Shown in pieces: positions 1 to 7,319 of a DNA stretch of 16,128 nucleotides. How positions within the stretch are numbered: position 1 is the first letter of the stretch; every line of letters starts with the position of its first letter. Under the pieces are notes generated by a model. The model had not been told where the DNA came from, searched no databases, and was given only the letters and a program-made list of their open reading frames with translations. The DNA lies in NCBI GenBank assembly GCA_016650115.1, contig JAENWI010000016.1:1-16128 (forward strand), written 5' to 3'. The DNA comes from Peptostreptococcaceae bacterium. Lineage in GTDB: Bacteria > Bacillota > Clostridia > Peptostreptococcales > Anaerovoracaceae. The position numbers and the translations under genes are program-made.

Positions 1-116
1 TCAATATACGCTTTCACTTCTTCCAACGTATTTTGACATTCTTTATGCTGGATTTTTATGCCATTGATTTTTTCATCTATGTATTCACTTAAGCGTTTTG
101 CCATAATATCTGACAT
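1..116 (-). CDS. Hypothetical protein, N-terminal fragment (runs off left edge)
   Basis: The first 38 codons of a minus-strand reading frame with no stop before the window edge; it begins MSDIMAKRLSEYIDEKINGI. Two in-frame ATGs exist, at 122 and 116. The ribosome binding site AGGAG sits only 2 bases before the first but 8 bases before the second, so 116 is preferred. The visible part is charged, hydrophilic and probably helical, with no signal peptide or membrane segment. It lies about 120 bp downstream of the HExxH gene on the same strand and could be a last operon member or have its own promoter. It does not look like an NHLP or Nif11 peptide leader. Function not recognised. Confidence 0.55.
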   Translation of the reverse strand, partial: MSDIMAKRLSEYIDEKINGIKIQHKECQNTLEEVKAYI

Positions 117-134
117 TTTCATTACTCCTATTTA

Positions 135-167
135 AAGGTGAGCCTCCACAAGACTTATTTTCACCTT
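135..167. repeat. 7-bp inverted repeat in the leader of the left-edge gene
   Basis: AAGGTGA at 135-141 is exactly complementary to TCACCTT at 161-167, with a 19-base loop. On the minus strand the 3' arm ends just before the AGGAG of the left-edge gene, so a transcript could fold next to the ribosome binding site. The loop itself contains a second GGAGG-like stretch. There is no U-run, so this is not a terminator. A chance occurrence is possible. Confidence 0.25.
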
Positions 168-203
168 CACTATTTTATACGTTAAAAGGTTATAAGAATT
201 ACA

Positions 204-224
204 AGAATATATAATATATATTCT
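204..224. repeat. 21-bp AT-rich perfect palindrome after the operon's last gene
   Basis: Positions 204-213 and 215-224 are exact reverse complements of each other around one central base (214). The arms are AGAATATATA and TATATATTCT. It lies 17 bp beyond the stop of the HExxH gene and upstream of the left-edge gene. With only one G/C pair per arm it would make a weak hairpin, and no T-run follows, so intrinsic termination is doubtful. It could be a protein-binding dyad for the downstream gene or simply AT-rich spacer. Confidence 0.4.
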
Positions 225-240
225 ATATTGCGATAATAAT

Positions 241-1191
241 TTAAAATACCGCTATTTCTTCAAGTGTCATATTGCATAATCGTGATAAAACATCTAGTTT
301 TGCGGCTCTACTATTATTAATAGATAAGCTTATATTAAGTTTTTCAAGATTGTGAGCAGCCTGCCATACAAGTCTTTGCATCACAACACTGGCTTCCTCC
401 GAATTAAAACTCTTGCTGATATAGTTTTCAAGCCTCCCACCCTTACGATATTTGGGGTAGCCTTCAAGTCCCATAAATTTAAGTAGCCACGCCGCACAAA
501 ATTCTCCTTTGGCTTCCACAATCCCCATAAAATCAGCTATTAACTCATCCAACAGATTGTTTCTTGCAAAACCATATATTCTTTGTGTAAAATAGTGGGT
601 GCACTCATGCTCTCTCCGAATAATGAATGATAATTTTTCCCACTCCTCATCCGAAAGACCCATTACTTCTGAAGAGATATTACTATAAAAACCTCCGCTA
701 AGAATTATAAGCTTGTCCTGATATAAATGCTTTTGTGGAATAATGCCTTGGGCCTTAATTCTGTTCCAATTATTATAACCTTTTATAAAAAAGGCACCTG
801 TAGAGTCTGGAATTTCTAGTGGTTCATTTTTCATAGAAAGCACTCTACTCAGGGTTTCAAAATCCGGCCTGCAACTGGTATATAATATTGGAATTCTCCC
901 TGATAAGGAAGAGTGCAAATAAAGTTTTAGTTGCATTGGTGCTTCAATTGGAAAGTTAAGCTGGGGAAAATATTTTTTCAACACTTCAAAGACGCCTACT
1001 TCTTTAGATTCATTCAAATATCCTTGCCACACCTCAGCAAAGGCTTCGTCCTTATATAGTTCTATAGTTGATTTTTCACTTTCACGTACTTTTTTGAAGA
1101 CGTTTCTATTGTATTCAAGGAGTTGAACCATATCTTCATTTTTAGCACCAAATTCGGTCAGAATCTTTTTTCTCGAAGCTTCATCTAGCAT
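241..1191 (-). CDS. HExxH-motif protein, putative zinc metalloprotein
   Basis: A 316-aa cytoplasmic-looking protein with no signal peptide or obvious membrane helix. The key feature is HECTH at residues 195-199, the zincin signature HExxH, preceded by a hydrophobic helix (SFII) and followed by the acidic stretch DELIAD at 215-220. E216 or D220 could be the third zinc ligand, as in gluzincin-like folds. The N-terminal ~190 residues match nothing I can name; I have a vague memory of DUF7005-type proteins with this layout but cannot check. The ATG at 1191 has GGAGG nine bases upstream, and the gene overlaps the end of the sigma factor gene by 11 bp, so the two are probably translationally coupled. 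Being last after a peptide exporter, it could process a peptide, cleave a regulator, or be a non-catalytic metal-binding protein. The motif is seen; activity is inferred. Confidence 0.8.
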   Translation of the reverse strand: MLDEASRKKILTEFGAKNEDMVQLLEYNRNVFKKVRESEKSTIELYKDEAFAEVWQGYLNESKEVGVFEVLKKYFPQLNFPIEAPMQLKLYLHSSLSGRIPILYTSCRPDFETLSRVLSMKNEPLEIPDSTGAFFIKGYNNWNRIKAQGIIPQKHLYQDKLIILSGGFYSNISSEVMGLSDEEWEKLSFIIRREHECTHYFTQRIYGFARNNLLDELIADFMGIVEAKGEFCAAWLLKFMGLEGYPKYRKGGRLENYISKSFNSEEASVVMQRLVWQAAHNLEKLNISLSINNSRAAKLDVLSRLCNMTLEEIAVF

Positions 1192-1756
1192 TTCTGACTT
1201 CCTCCGCTTCCTGGTCCAGTATTAATGTCTTCAAACGTTTTATTGATCTGTAAAGAATAACCGCTATGTGATTACTGCTCTCGTTTACTATTTCAGCTAT
1301 TTCCTGATTGGATAGCTGTGACCAAAATTTCAAAGATACTATATTTCTGTCGCGATCACTTAACAAGGACAAACACATTAACAGATTTTTCTTATCTTCC
1401 TCCAAAATCATTAATTCCTCTATAGAAGGTTGATCAGAGGATTCCTCTTCCAGTTGATCAACAAGAATGAATGCATCTTTTTTTGATTTACGGAAGTAAT
1501 CCATAACCATATTGTGTGTAATTGTGAAAAGCCAAGTTGAAAACTTTCCGCATTCTGGTTTGTAGGTACTGATTTTTGCTATGATCTTTTCAAATACCCC
1601 ACTGGTTATATCCTCAGAAGCTCCTTTTTCTCCAACTCTTGCAAATACATAGTTATATACCCGCGGGAAATAATATTCATATAGCTCTAAAAAAGCCTGT
1701 TCATTATTAGCCGCATTCAATATAATTTCCTTTTCTTTTAATAATAAATAATCCAT
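1181..1756 (-). CDS. ECF-type RNA polymerase sigma factor
   Basis: A 191-aa sigma-70 family protein of ECF size. Region 2 covers roughly residues 18-90, with the typical core-binding stretch FSTWLFTITHNMVMDYFRK. Region 4 covers roughly 125-180, with LSDRDRNIVSLKFWSQLSNQ followed by a helix-turn-helix that ends in the usual RSIKRLK recognition helix. There is no region 1.1 or 3. An in-frame TTG exists at 1771, but GGGAGG at 1764-1769 lies seven bases before the ATG at 1756, so the ATG is the start. The gene follows the second exporter directly and overlaps the HExxH gene. No membrane anti-sigma factor is visible beside it, which is unusual for ECF sigmas; the HExxH protein or an unseen gene may control it. 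Targets are unknown; autoregulation of this operon or of a peptide gene elsewhere is an inference. Confidence 0.92.
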   Translation of the reverse strand: MDYLLLKEKEIILNAANNEQAFLELYEYYFPRVYNYVFARVGEKGASEDITSGVFEKIIAKISTYKPECGKFSTWLFTITHNMVMDYFRKSKKDAFILVDQLEEESSDQPSIEELMILEEDKKNLLMCLSLLSDRDRNIVSLKFWSQLSNQEIAEIVNESSNHIAVILYRSIKRLKTLILDQEAEEVRNAR

Positions 1757-1779
1757 ATTAATGCCTCCCAACTTTTTAT

Positions 1780-3963
1780 TTATGCCAACTGACGTTTAGC
1801 AAGTCCTGCAAAAATGCCATCTAAGTGCATAAGTTCTTCATACGTACCTTCTTCAGCAATTTCCCCTTTATTAAGCACAATGATTCTGTCACAGTTGATT
1901 ACTGTACTGAGTCGGTGAGCAATGACTATTCTTGTAACCTTAAGTTCCTCAAGACTCTCACTGACAATTTTCTGAGTATGATTGTCCAAGGCACTAGTCG
2001 CCTCATCAAAATATAATATCTTTGGCCTGTTCACTATTGCTCGAGCTATCATTAGCCTTTGCCTTTGACCACCCGATAACGTACCACCACCCTCAGATAC
2101 TACCGTGTGCATACCCATCGGCATTTTTTTTATGTCTTCTGCCATTCCCGCCATTCCTGCAGCTTCCTCGGCATTCTTCATTGTGAGATTTGGATTGGAG
2201 CCAACAATATTTGAAAATATATCCCCCGACATCAACTGCCCGTTCTGGAGCACCACGCCCAGCTGCTTTCTAACGGAACGTATATCCACGCTGTCCAAAT
2301 CCTGTCCACTGTAGTACACTTTACCTGTTTGAGGCTTTTCAAATCCAAGCAGCACTCTGAGTAACGTAGACTTTCCACAGCCCGAAGCCCCAACAAGAGC
2401 AACATATTCACCGCTATCTATCTTCAAGGAAAGGTCATTTAATATTACCGGACCATCCTCATTATATTTAAAGGTAACATGCCCAATTTCGATATTACCG
2501 TCAAGTTCACCGGGATCATCTTTCTCTTCATCATATTCAGGAAGGTTTTCAAGTATGGGCTTTGTACTCTCAAAGGTTGGAAGAATTATATTTATGGTAA
2601 GAAAAGTATTTGAGAGTTGGAGCATAGCCATCATGAATATGTTGAAGGACGCATAGAAGGCTAAGAATTCACCGGTAGACATGGCTTTGGCACCAGTATA
2701 ATTACCAAGTATGTAAAACATAACGATAGAGGTTATTACAGGAAAAACCGTATTAAAGGTAGTAAGAGCAGTACTGATAAGTTCTTTCGAAAACCGAATT
2801 TTCCGCTGAACTGAAAACAGCTCTGCCCACTTATAGAAGGCCCTATGCTCCGCACCGGCAACCCTGAATTTACTCACCGCTCCTATTATTTGTAACACCA
2901 AGCCCGATATCTTGTTTGAAACTTCTACAGTTTTTCTCTCATATCGCATTTGGAAAAAGCCTAACGACAGAGAAACTATGATAGCAATTAAAACTAAACC
3001 CGTTCCAATTAAAGCTAGTTTTGAATCATACTTAAAAATTAGCAATCCATTAAAAATGGAAAATATACTTGAGATTATGGTATTTAAGGTTGAACTTGAA
3101 AGCACCTGTCTGATTTGACTAATTCCCATTGCTCTCATTGCAAGTTCTCCAGACGTATAGTCCTTAAAAAAGGTTACCGGTAGGCTTATAAGTCTATCCC
3201 ATACCGCTGCCTGACTAAAAGAATCCATTCGACCTTCCATTCTAAGCGTGGCTATAGAACGCGTTAATTCAAAGGAAGCTTTACCTATGGCAAAGGATAG
3301 CAATAAAACTCCTATTTGAAGTAGTTGTCCACTATCTGCCTGGGGCACTACACTGTCTATAACAATGCCTGTGGCTATAGGATTGATCATGCCTATAAGT
3401 CCTCCAAGCAGTCCAATACCCACAATCATTAGAATATCTCGCAAAGATGCACTTTGAAAACTCAATATAATCAAATCTTTAAGTCCTATTACCCTTGACG
3501 GAAAAGGACGATAAAAGGTGTATGCAAAAGGTTTAAACATTTGAGCTGAGTTTCTGTCTAAGATTTTTGTTATACCCTTGGTGACATCAACCATTTCATA
3601 TTTATTTGGGGACACTGGAATAAGTGCAAAGGGTCGATTGTCGTCTGCATCAAAGGCTATTAATGGACCATTGTCCATCTTCCACCAGTCACCCTTCATA
3701 GCAACTTGCCTATACCTTATAAGAGAGGCTTTCGTTATGTCATCTAAAGGGTTTTTACTGCTATCAAGTTTCTCTTTATTTGGTATGACAATAACTATCT
3801 TCATCTTTTCGCCCACCAACTGACATGCTTTTACAAGCGCATTATCAGTAAATTTATCACTTTCTATTTTCCTGCTGCCAGAGACTGAGGCTAGATTATA
3901 TAAGGCATCTTCTATGTATTGGTTTTGTCTTTCTTTCTTCTTAGTTAAAATATTTTTCTTCAA
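1780..3963 (-). CDS. NHLP-type peptide export ABC transporter, permease/ATPase subunit (no peptidase)
   Basis: A 727-aa half-transporter. Residues 1-155 form a soluble domain containing GDWWKMDNGPLIAF and RPFALIPVSPNKYEMV, a pattern I associate with the second ABC protein of NHLM microcin systems (TIGR03797-like). Residues ~160-460 carry the six-helix exporter membrane domain. The nucleotide-binding domain has Walker A GASGCGKST at 525-533, signature LSGGQRQR at ~629, Walker B ILYFDEATSALD at ~649 and the H-loop in VIAHRLST at ~683, so it looks ATPase-competent. No C39 peptidase is present; its partner immediately upstream carries one, and the two probably form a heterodimer or parallel exporters. 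The start is a TTG at 3963 with a GGGGGG ribosome binding site seven bases before it; the nearby ATG runs straight into a stop. The gap to the upstream gene is 18 bp. The family call is from recalled hallmarks. Confidence 0.9.
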   Translation of the reverse strand: MKKNILTKKKERQNQYIEDALYNLASVSGSRKIESDKFTDNALVKACQLVGEKMKIVIVIPNKEKLDSSKNPLDDITKASLIRYRQVAMKGDWWKMDNGPLIAFDADDNRPFALIPVSPNKYEMVDVTKGITKILDRNSAQMFKPFAYTFYRPFPSRVIGLKDLIILSFQSASLRDILMIVGIGLLGGLIGMINPIATGIVIDSVVPQADSGQLLQIGVLLLSFAIGKASFELTRSIATLRMEGRMDSFSQAAVWDRLISLPVTFFKDYTSGELAMRAMGISQIRQVLSSSTLNTIISSIFSIFNGLLIFKYDSKLALIGTGLVLIAIIVSLSLGFFQMRYERKTVEVSNKISGLVLQIIGAVSKFRVAGAEHRAFYKWAELFSVQRKIRFSKELISTALTTFNTVFPVITSIVMFYILGNYTGAKAMSTGEFLAFYASFNIFMMAMLQLSNTFLTINIILPTFESTKPILENLPEYDEEKDDPGELDGNIEIGHVTFKYNEDGPVILNDLSLKIDSGEYVALVGASGCGKSTLLRVLLGFEKPQTGKVYYSGQDLDSVDIRSVRKQLGVVLQNGQLMSGDIFSNIVGSNPNLTMKNAEEAAGMAGMAEDIKKMPMGMHTVVSEGGGTLSGGQRQRLMIARAIVNRPKILYFDEATSALDNHTQKIVSESLEELKVTRIVIAHRLSTVINCDRIIVLNKGEIAEEGTYEELMHLDGIFAGLAKRQLA

Positions 3964-3981
3964 TCCATTGCCCCCCTTTCT

Positions 3982-6177
3982 TTATATAGCACTAATAAGC
4001 CTCGCATAATATCCATCTATCTGTTTTAATTCATCATGGGTTCCCCTTTGTACGATTTTACCCTGATCCAATATGATGATCTCATTGCTATCCCTGATAG
4101 TACTCATTCGATGTGCAACTATAATACAAGTACAGCCTCTGCGACATATATTTTCATAAACCATACGCTCGGTGTTGGGATCCAACGCACTTGTAGCTTC
4201 ATCAAGTATAAGCATGGAAGGATTGTAGACCAAGGCTCGAGCTATCTCTATTCTCTGCCTCTGACCCCCGCTAAAGTTCATTCCACCTTCGCCCATAACA
4301 TGGCTGTATCCACCTGATCTTTCGATAATATCATCATGTATGCACGCATCCTTTGCTGCCTTTATAACATCAGTTTCAGGTATAGAATCATCCCAAAGCG
4401 TTATATTGTCTTTAACAGAAGCATTAAACATGCATATATCCTGATCTACCACTGAAAGCGAACTGGTTGTTAATATCCTAGGGATTTTTCTTTTATCCTG
4501 TCCATCAAAGAGAATTTCTCCACACCAGGGCTGGTAAATACCGCAAATAAGCTTTGCAACTGTGGACTTTCCACTTCCGGACCCTCCAACTAGTGCCACT
4601 CTTGCACCAGGCTCAAGTTTAAAATTAAAGTCTTCAATCAGAGGCAGCTCCAGGCGACTATATCCAAAAGACAGATTCCTTATTTCCACATATCCTTCAA
4701 GTTTTTCTTTCGAATCTTCCTGTATTTCAACCGCCTCAGTTGCCAATTCCGAATCCTCTGGATATTTCATTACATCATCAAGTCTGTTCATATCTCCTAC
4801 CATAGTCTGTATAACAGACCCAATATTCATCAAACTACTTATGGGATTTAAGAAGCTTATCATAAGGCTCTGAAATGCTACCAAGGCACCTATCGACAGC
4901 TCTCCATTCATTATTCTCATTCCACCGACAATCAAAACTACAACATCAGTAACACTTTTTAATAACACAGGTAATATTGATAAATAACTTGATGAAACAC
5001 CCATATGTTGCTGAGCATTTGCAGTCTTGGCATGATAACCTGCCCATTTGGAGAAAAAATCAGATTCAGAGCCTGTTGCCTTCAAGGTCTCAATGGTTTG
5101 AAGACCGGACATGGAAGTACCGATAAGCTTACCCTGATCTTTCAGAAGTAAATTGTTTTCATTCGTTCTTTTACTAGAAACAAGTTTGAGGTATAGTAAA
5201 TTTAATATTGCTGCTGTAACTCCTATGAGCGTCAAAAATATATCGTACTGAATCATTAATATAAAATAAAAGACAATCATGAAAACTGATAAGCAAGATT
5301 TAACAAATTCACTTGACATTATTTCCGCAACTTTATCATTGCTCTGCATTCTTGAACTTATATCCCCAGCATATCTCTGGCTAAAAAATTCGGCAGGCAA
5401 CCTTAAAACATGCCACAGAAATTTACTAGCTGAACTTAATGCGATTTTCGTCTCCAGTTTCAAGAGATAATAGCCCTGTATCCATGTTAAGCCACCCTGT
5501 ACCACCAAAGTTGTACCCATAAGTAAAAGAAGCATGGCAATCCAATCGGTTCTACCGGAAATCAATATGTCGTCAATAAATATCTTTGAAAATACTGGAA
5601 TTATCAACCCCGGAATTACTAATGCCAGACCAGTTAATATGATATAAGAAAGTGAGGACGCAGAACCTTTTAGACGTCTACCTAAGGCAAGCATTATATT
5701 GGGTTTTTCACCCCCAGTTTTGAAAGCATCACCTTTTTTAAAGGTAAGTGCTATACCAGTAAAAGATTCATCAAATTCCTGCTCGGATACCACTCTTTTA
5801 CCACTTGCAGGATCACTTAGATAGACCTTTCCTTTTCTAAATCCCTCTAGCACTAAAAAATGGTTGAAATTCCAATGAATAATCATAGGTAATTCCATAG
5901 TCTTAAGACTTTTAGGTTCTTTTCTATATCCTTTTGCCTCTAGGCCATATTTACGAGCAGCTTTAATAATATTGCTGGCTTTACTCCCATCTCTGGAAAC
6001 GCCGCAATCAATTCTTAAGACTTCAAGTGGAATATAAATACCAAAGTAAGCCAGTATCATATCCAGTGAAGCTGCTCCACATTCTACCGCCTCCATCTGA
6101 AGTATGGTAGGAACTTTTCTAAGCTTTGTTGCCTTCCTATTTTCTTTATTGATTTTTATTAGTTCAGTGAGTTTCAA
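3982..6177 (-). CDS. NHLP-type peptide export ABC transporter with C39 peptidase domain
   Basis: A bifunctional exporter of 731 aa. In numbering from the adopted start, an N-terminal C39 papain-like peptidase (~20-150) carries QMEAVECG with catalytic Cys33, NHFLVLEGF with His106, and LSDPASGK with Asp122, so the triad is complete. It should cleave a leader peptide after a double-glycine-like site while the ~165-450 membrane domain exports the core. The ATPase domain has Walker A GGSGSGKST, signature FSGGQRQR, Walker B MLILDEATSALD and an H-loop in IVAHRMST. An ATG at 6195 would add six residues, but the strong GGAGGTGG at 6186-6193 lies downstream of that ATG and eight bases before a TTG at 6177, so I prefer TTG. 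The HlyD gene upstream and second ABC gene downstream give the NHLM (TIGR03796-like) trio. The substrate peptide is not visible in the window. Confidence 0.93.
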   Translation of the reverse strand: MKLTELIKINKENRKATKLRKVPTILQMEAVECGAASLDMILAYFGIYIPLEVLRIDCGVSRDGSKASNIIKAARKYGLEAKGYRKEPKSLKTMELPMIIHWNFNHFLVLEGFRKGKVYLSDPASGKRVVSEQEFDESFTGIALTFKKGDAFKTGGEKPNIMLALGRRLKGSASSLSYIILTGLALVIPGLIIPVFSKIFIDDILISGRTDWIAMLLLLMGTTLVVQGGLTWIQGYYLLKLETKIALSSASKFLWHVLRLPAEFFSQRYAGDISSRMQSNDKVAEIMSSEFVKSCLSVFMIVFYFILMIQYDIFLTLIGVTAAILNLLYLKLVSSKRTNENNLLLKDQGKLIGTSMSGLQTIETLKATGSESDFFSKWAGYHAKTANAQQHMGVSSSYLSILPVLLKSVTDVVVLIVGGMRIMNGELSIGALVAFQSLMISFLNPISSLMNIGSVIQTMVGDMNRLDDVMKYPEDSELATEAVEIQEDSKEKLEGYVEIRNLSFGYSRLELPLIEDFNFKLEPGARVALVGGSGSGKSTVAKLICGIYQPWCGEILFDGQDKRKIPRILTTSSLSVVDQDICMFNASVKDNITLWDDSIPETDVIKAAKDACIHDDIIERSGGYSHVMGEGGMNFSGGQRQRIEIARALVYNPSMLILDEATSALDPNTERMVYENICRRGCTCIIVAHRMSTIRDSNEIIILDQGKIVQRGTHDELKQIDGYYARLISAI

Positions 6178-6185
6178 TAGTCTAT

Positions 6186-6193
6186 CCACCTCC
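6186..6193 (-). promoter_or_regulatory. Ribosome binding site that places the C39 exporter start at a TTG
   Basis: GGAGGTGG on the minus strand lies inside the reading frame if the ATG at 6195 is used, where no Shine-Dalgarno precedes it. It is eight bases upstream of the TTG at 6177, the normal distance, and that TTG keeps the whole peptidase domain. Confidence 0.55.
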
Positions 6194-6210
6194 ATGATAT
6201 TAGTAATACA

Positions 6211-7302
6211 TTAGTTACGACTAAGTTCTTTCGTTAAAGATGGTATAACCATTTCTATAGGCCTTCTTTTTTTAGTTACAATTGAACCTATACAAATATT
6301 CCCACTATCAATTTTTATATCAGGGCCTTTTGCCGTTGACCATTTAAACCCGCTAAAGGTCGATGGATCAGAAGTTAGATTTATGCGCACCTCAATTGGT
6401 GCACTTCCGCCCGAAAAACGGCTAGCCAGCTCCTGATTTCCCAACGTCTTCACCAAACTTTGAAAGGTGATAGGATATTCTGACACTGCTATCACCGTAC
6501 CCAGCATGTAGCCATAATCCTCTTTTTTTACAATGGTTGGTGACACTTGAGCTTCCATACCTGCTATGATTTTCTTCCCCTCTTCAGGTGAAACATAGAG
6601 TACAACTTCAAGGCTGTTTATAGTCTTATCCTCTCTAATTATGCTAGCAACAGATTGTCCTGCCTGAATTATATTGCCTTTTTCAGCGTGCACCTCCTGA
6701 ATTCGTCCTTCTACTTGAGATACTATAGATGCGTTAGTTTTTAAAGTTTCTACCGCTTTGTCAAGTTTATCTGTCTGTTGAGAAACAATATTAGCCTTTA
6801 ATAGCTCAAACTGCTGTGTCAGATAATCAATATTTGATTTTCCTTTAGCTTGTTTTATTTGTGTGGCAATATTATATAAGCCGCTTAAACTTGGATATAA
6901 TTCCATCATTCTCAAATCAAGAACATCTTTATTAATGACTTTAACCTCTTCAATAAACTTCTTTAATTTATTGATCTCATCCACAAGTTCATTTTGTTCC
7001 ATTCTAGCAATAACATCGCCTTTCATTACATAGTCGCCCGTTTTTACCTTAATATCGGTGATCCTTCCCGATATAGGATGAATAACATTAGCTACTCCTC
7101 CACTTGCTGTTATCATTCCAGTTCCGATAACTTGTATTGGTATACTTCCAACGAAGCTCCAAACTATACCTACTACTAAAATGCATGCAAGACCAAATAG
7201 TGCAATCCAACTTTTTGGTTTTGTAACCGTAATCAATTGGTCAAGTTCTTCTGGAGATGATAACCTGTCCAGGGATACTTTTCTAAAAATATCATTTTTC
7301 AT
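6211..7302 (-). CDS. HlyD-family membrane fusion / secretion protein (NHLP system)
   Basis: A 363-aa periplasmic-adaptor-type protein that works with peptide or toxin ABC exporters. One N-terminal membrane helix lies at ~30-52 (IALFGLACILVVGIVWSF). It is followed by a first lipoyl-like half (GRITDIKVKTGDYVMKGDVI, ~75-100), a short helical hairpin at ~105-195 and the second half-lipoyl motif (VEGRIQEVHAEKGNIIQAGQ, ~200-220), then a beta-barrel C-terminal region. The size and order fit the NHLM HlyD protein (TIGR03794-like). ATGs at 7311 and 7302 are both possible. The AGGAAGGAG abuts the first with no spacer but is nine bases from the second, so 7302 is taken. It precedes the C39 exporter by about 33 bp and follows the lipoprotein gene by 17 bp. 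In a Gram-positive host it would bridge the exporter and the cell wall rather than an outer membrane. Confidence 0.9.
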   Translation of the reverse strand: MKNDIFRKVSLDRLSSPEELDQLITVTKPKSWIALFGLACILVVGIVWSFVGSIPIQVIGTGMITASGGVANVIHPISGRITDIKVKTGDYVMKGDVIARMEQNELVDEINKLKKFIEEVKVINKDVLDLRMMELYPSLSGLYNIATQIKQAKGKSNIDYLTQQFELLKANIVSQQTDKLDKAVETLKTNASIVSQVEGRIQEVHAEKGNIIQAGQSVASIIREDKTINSLEVVLYVSPEEGKKIIAGMEAQVSPTIVKKEDYGYMLGTVIAVSEYPITFQSLVKTLGNQELASRFSGGSAPIEVRINLTSDPSTFSGFKWSTAKGPDIKIDSGNICIGSIVTKKRRPIEMVIPSLTKELSRN

Positions 7303-7319
7303 TATGTGCATCTCCTTCC

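Noticed and set aside
1..116. Left-edge partial ORF as the missing peptide precursor
   Set aside because: The visible 38 residues lack the NHLP or Nif11 leader pattern and any double-glycine motif; it may still be related, but nothing supports it.
174..204. Possible promoter TTGTAA/TATAAA before the left-edge gene (minus strand)
   Set aside because: Spacer is 19 bases and the -35 is poor and overlaps the AT palindrome; too weak to list in such AT-rich DNA.
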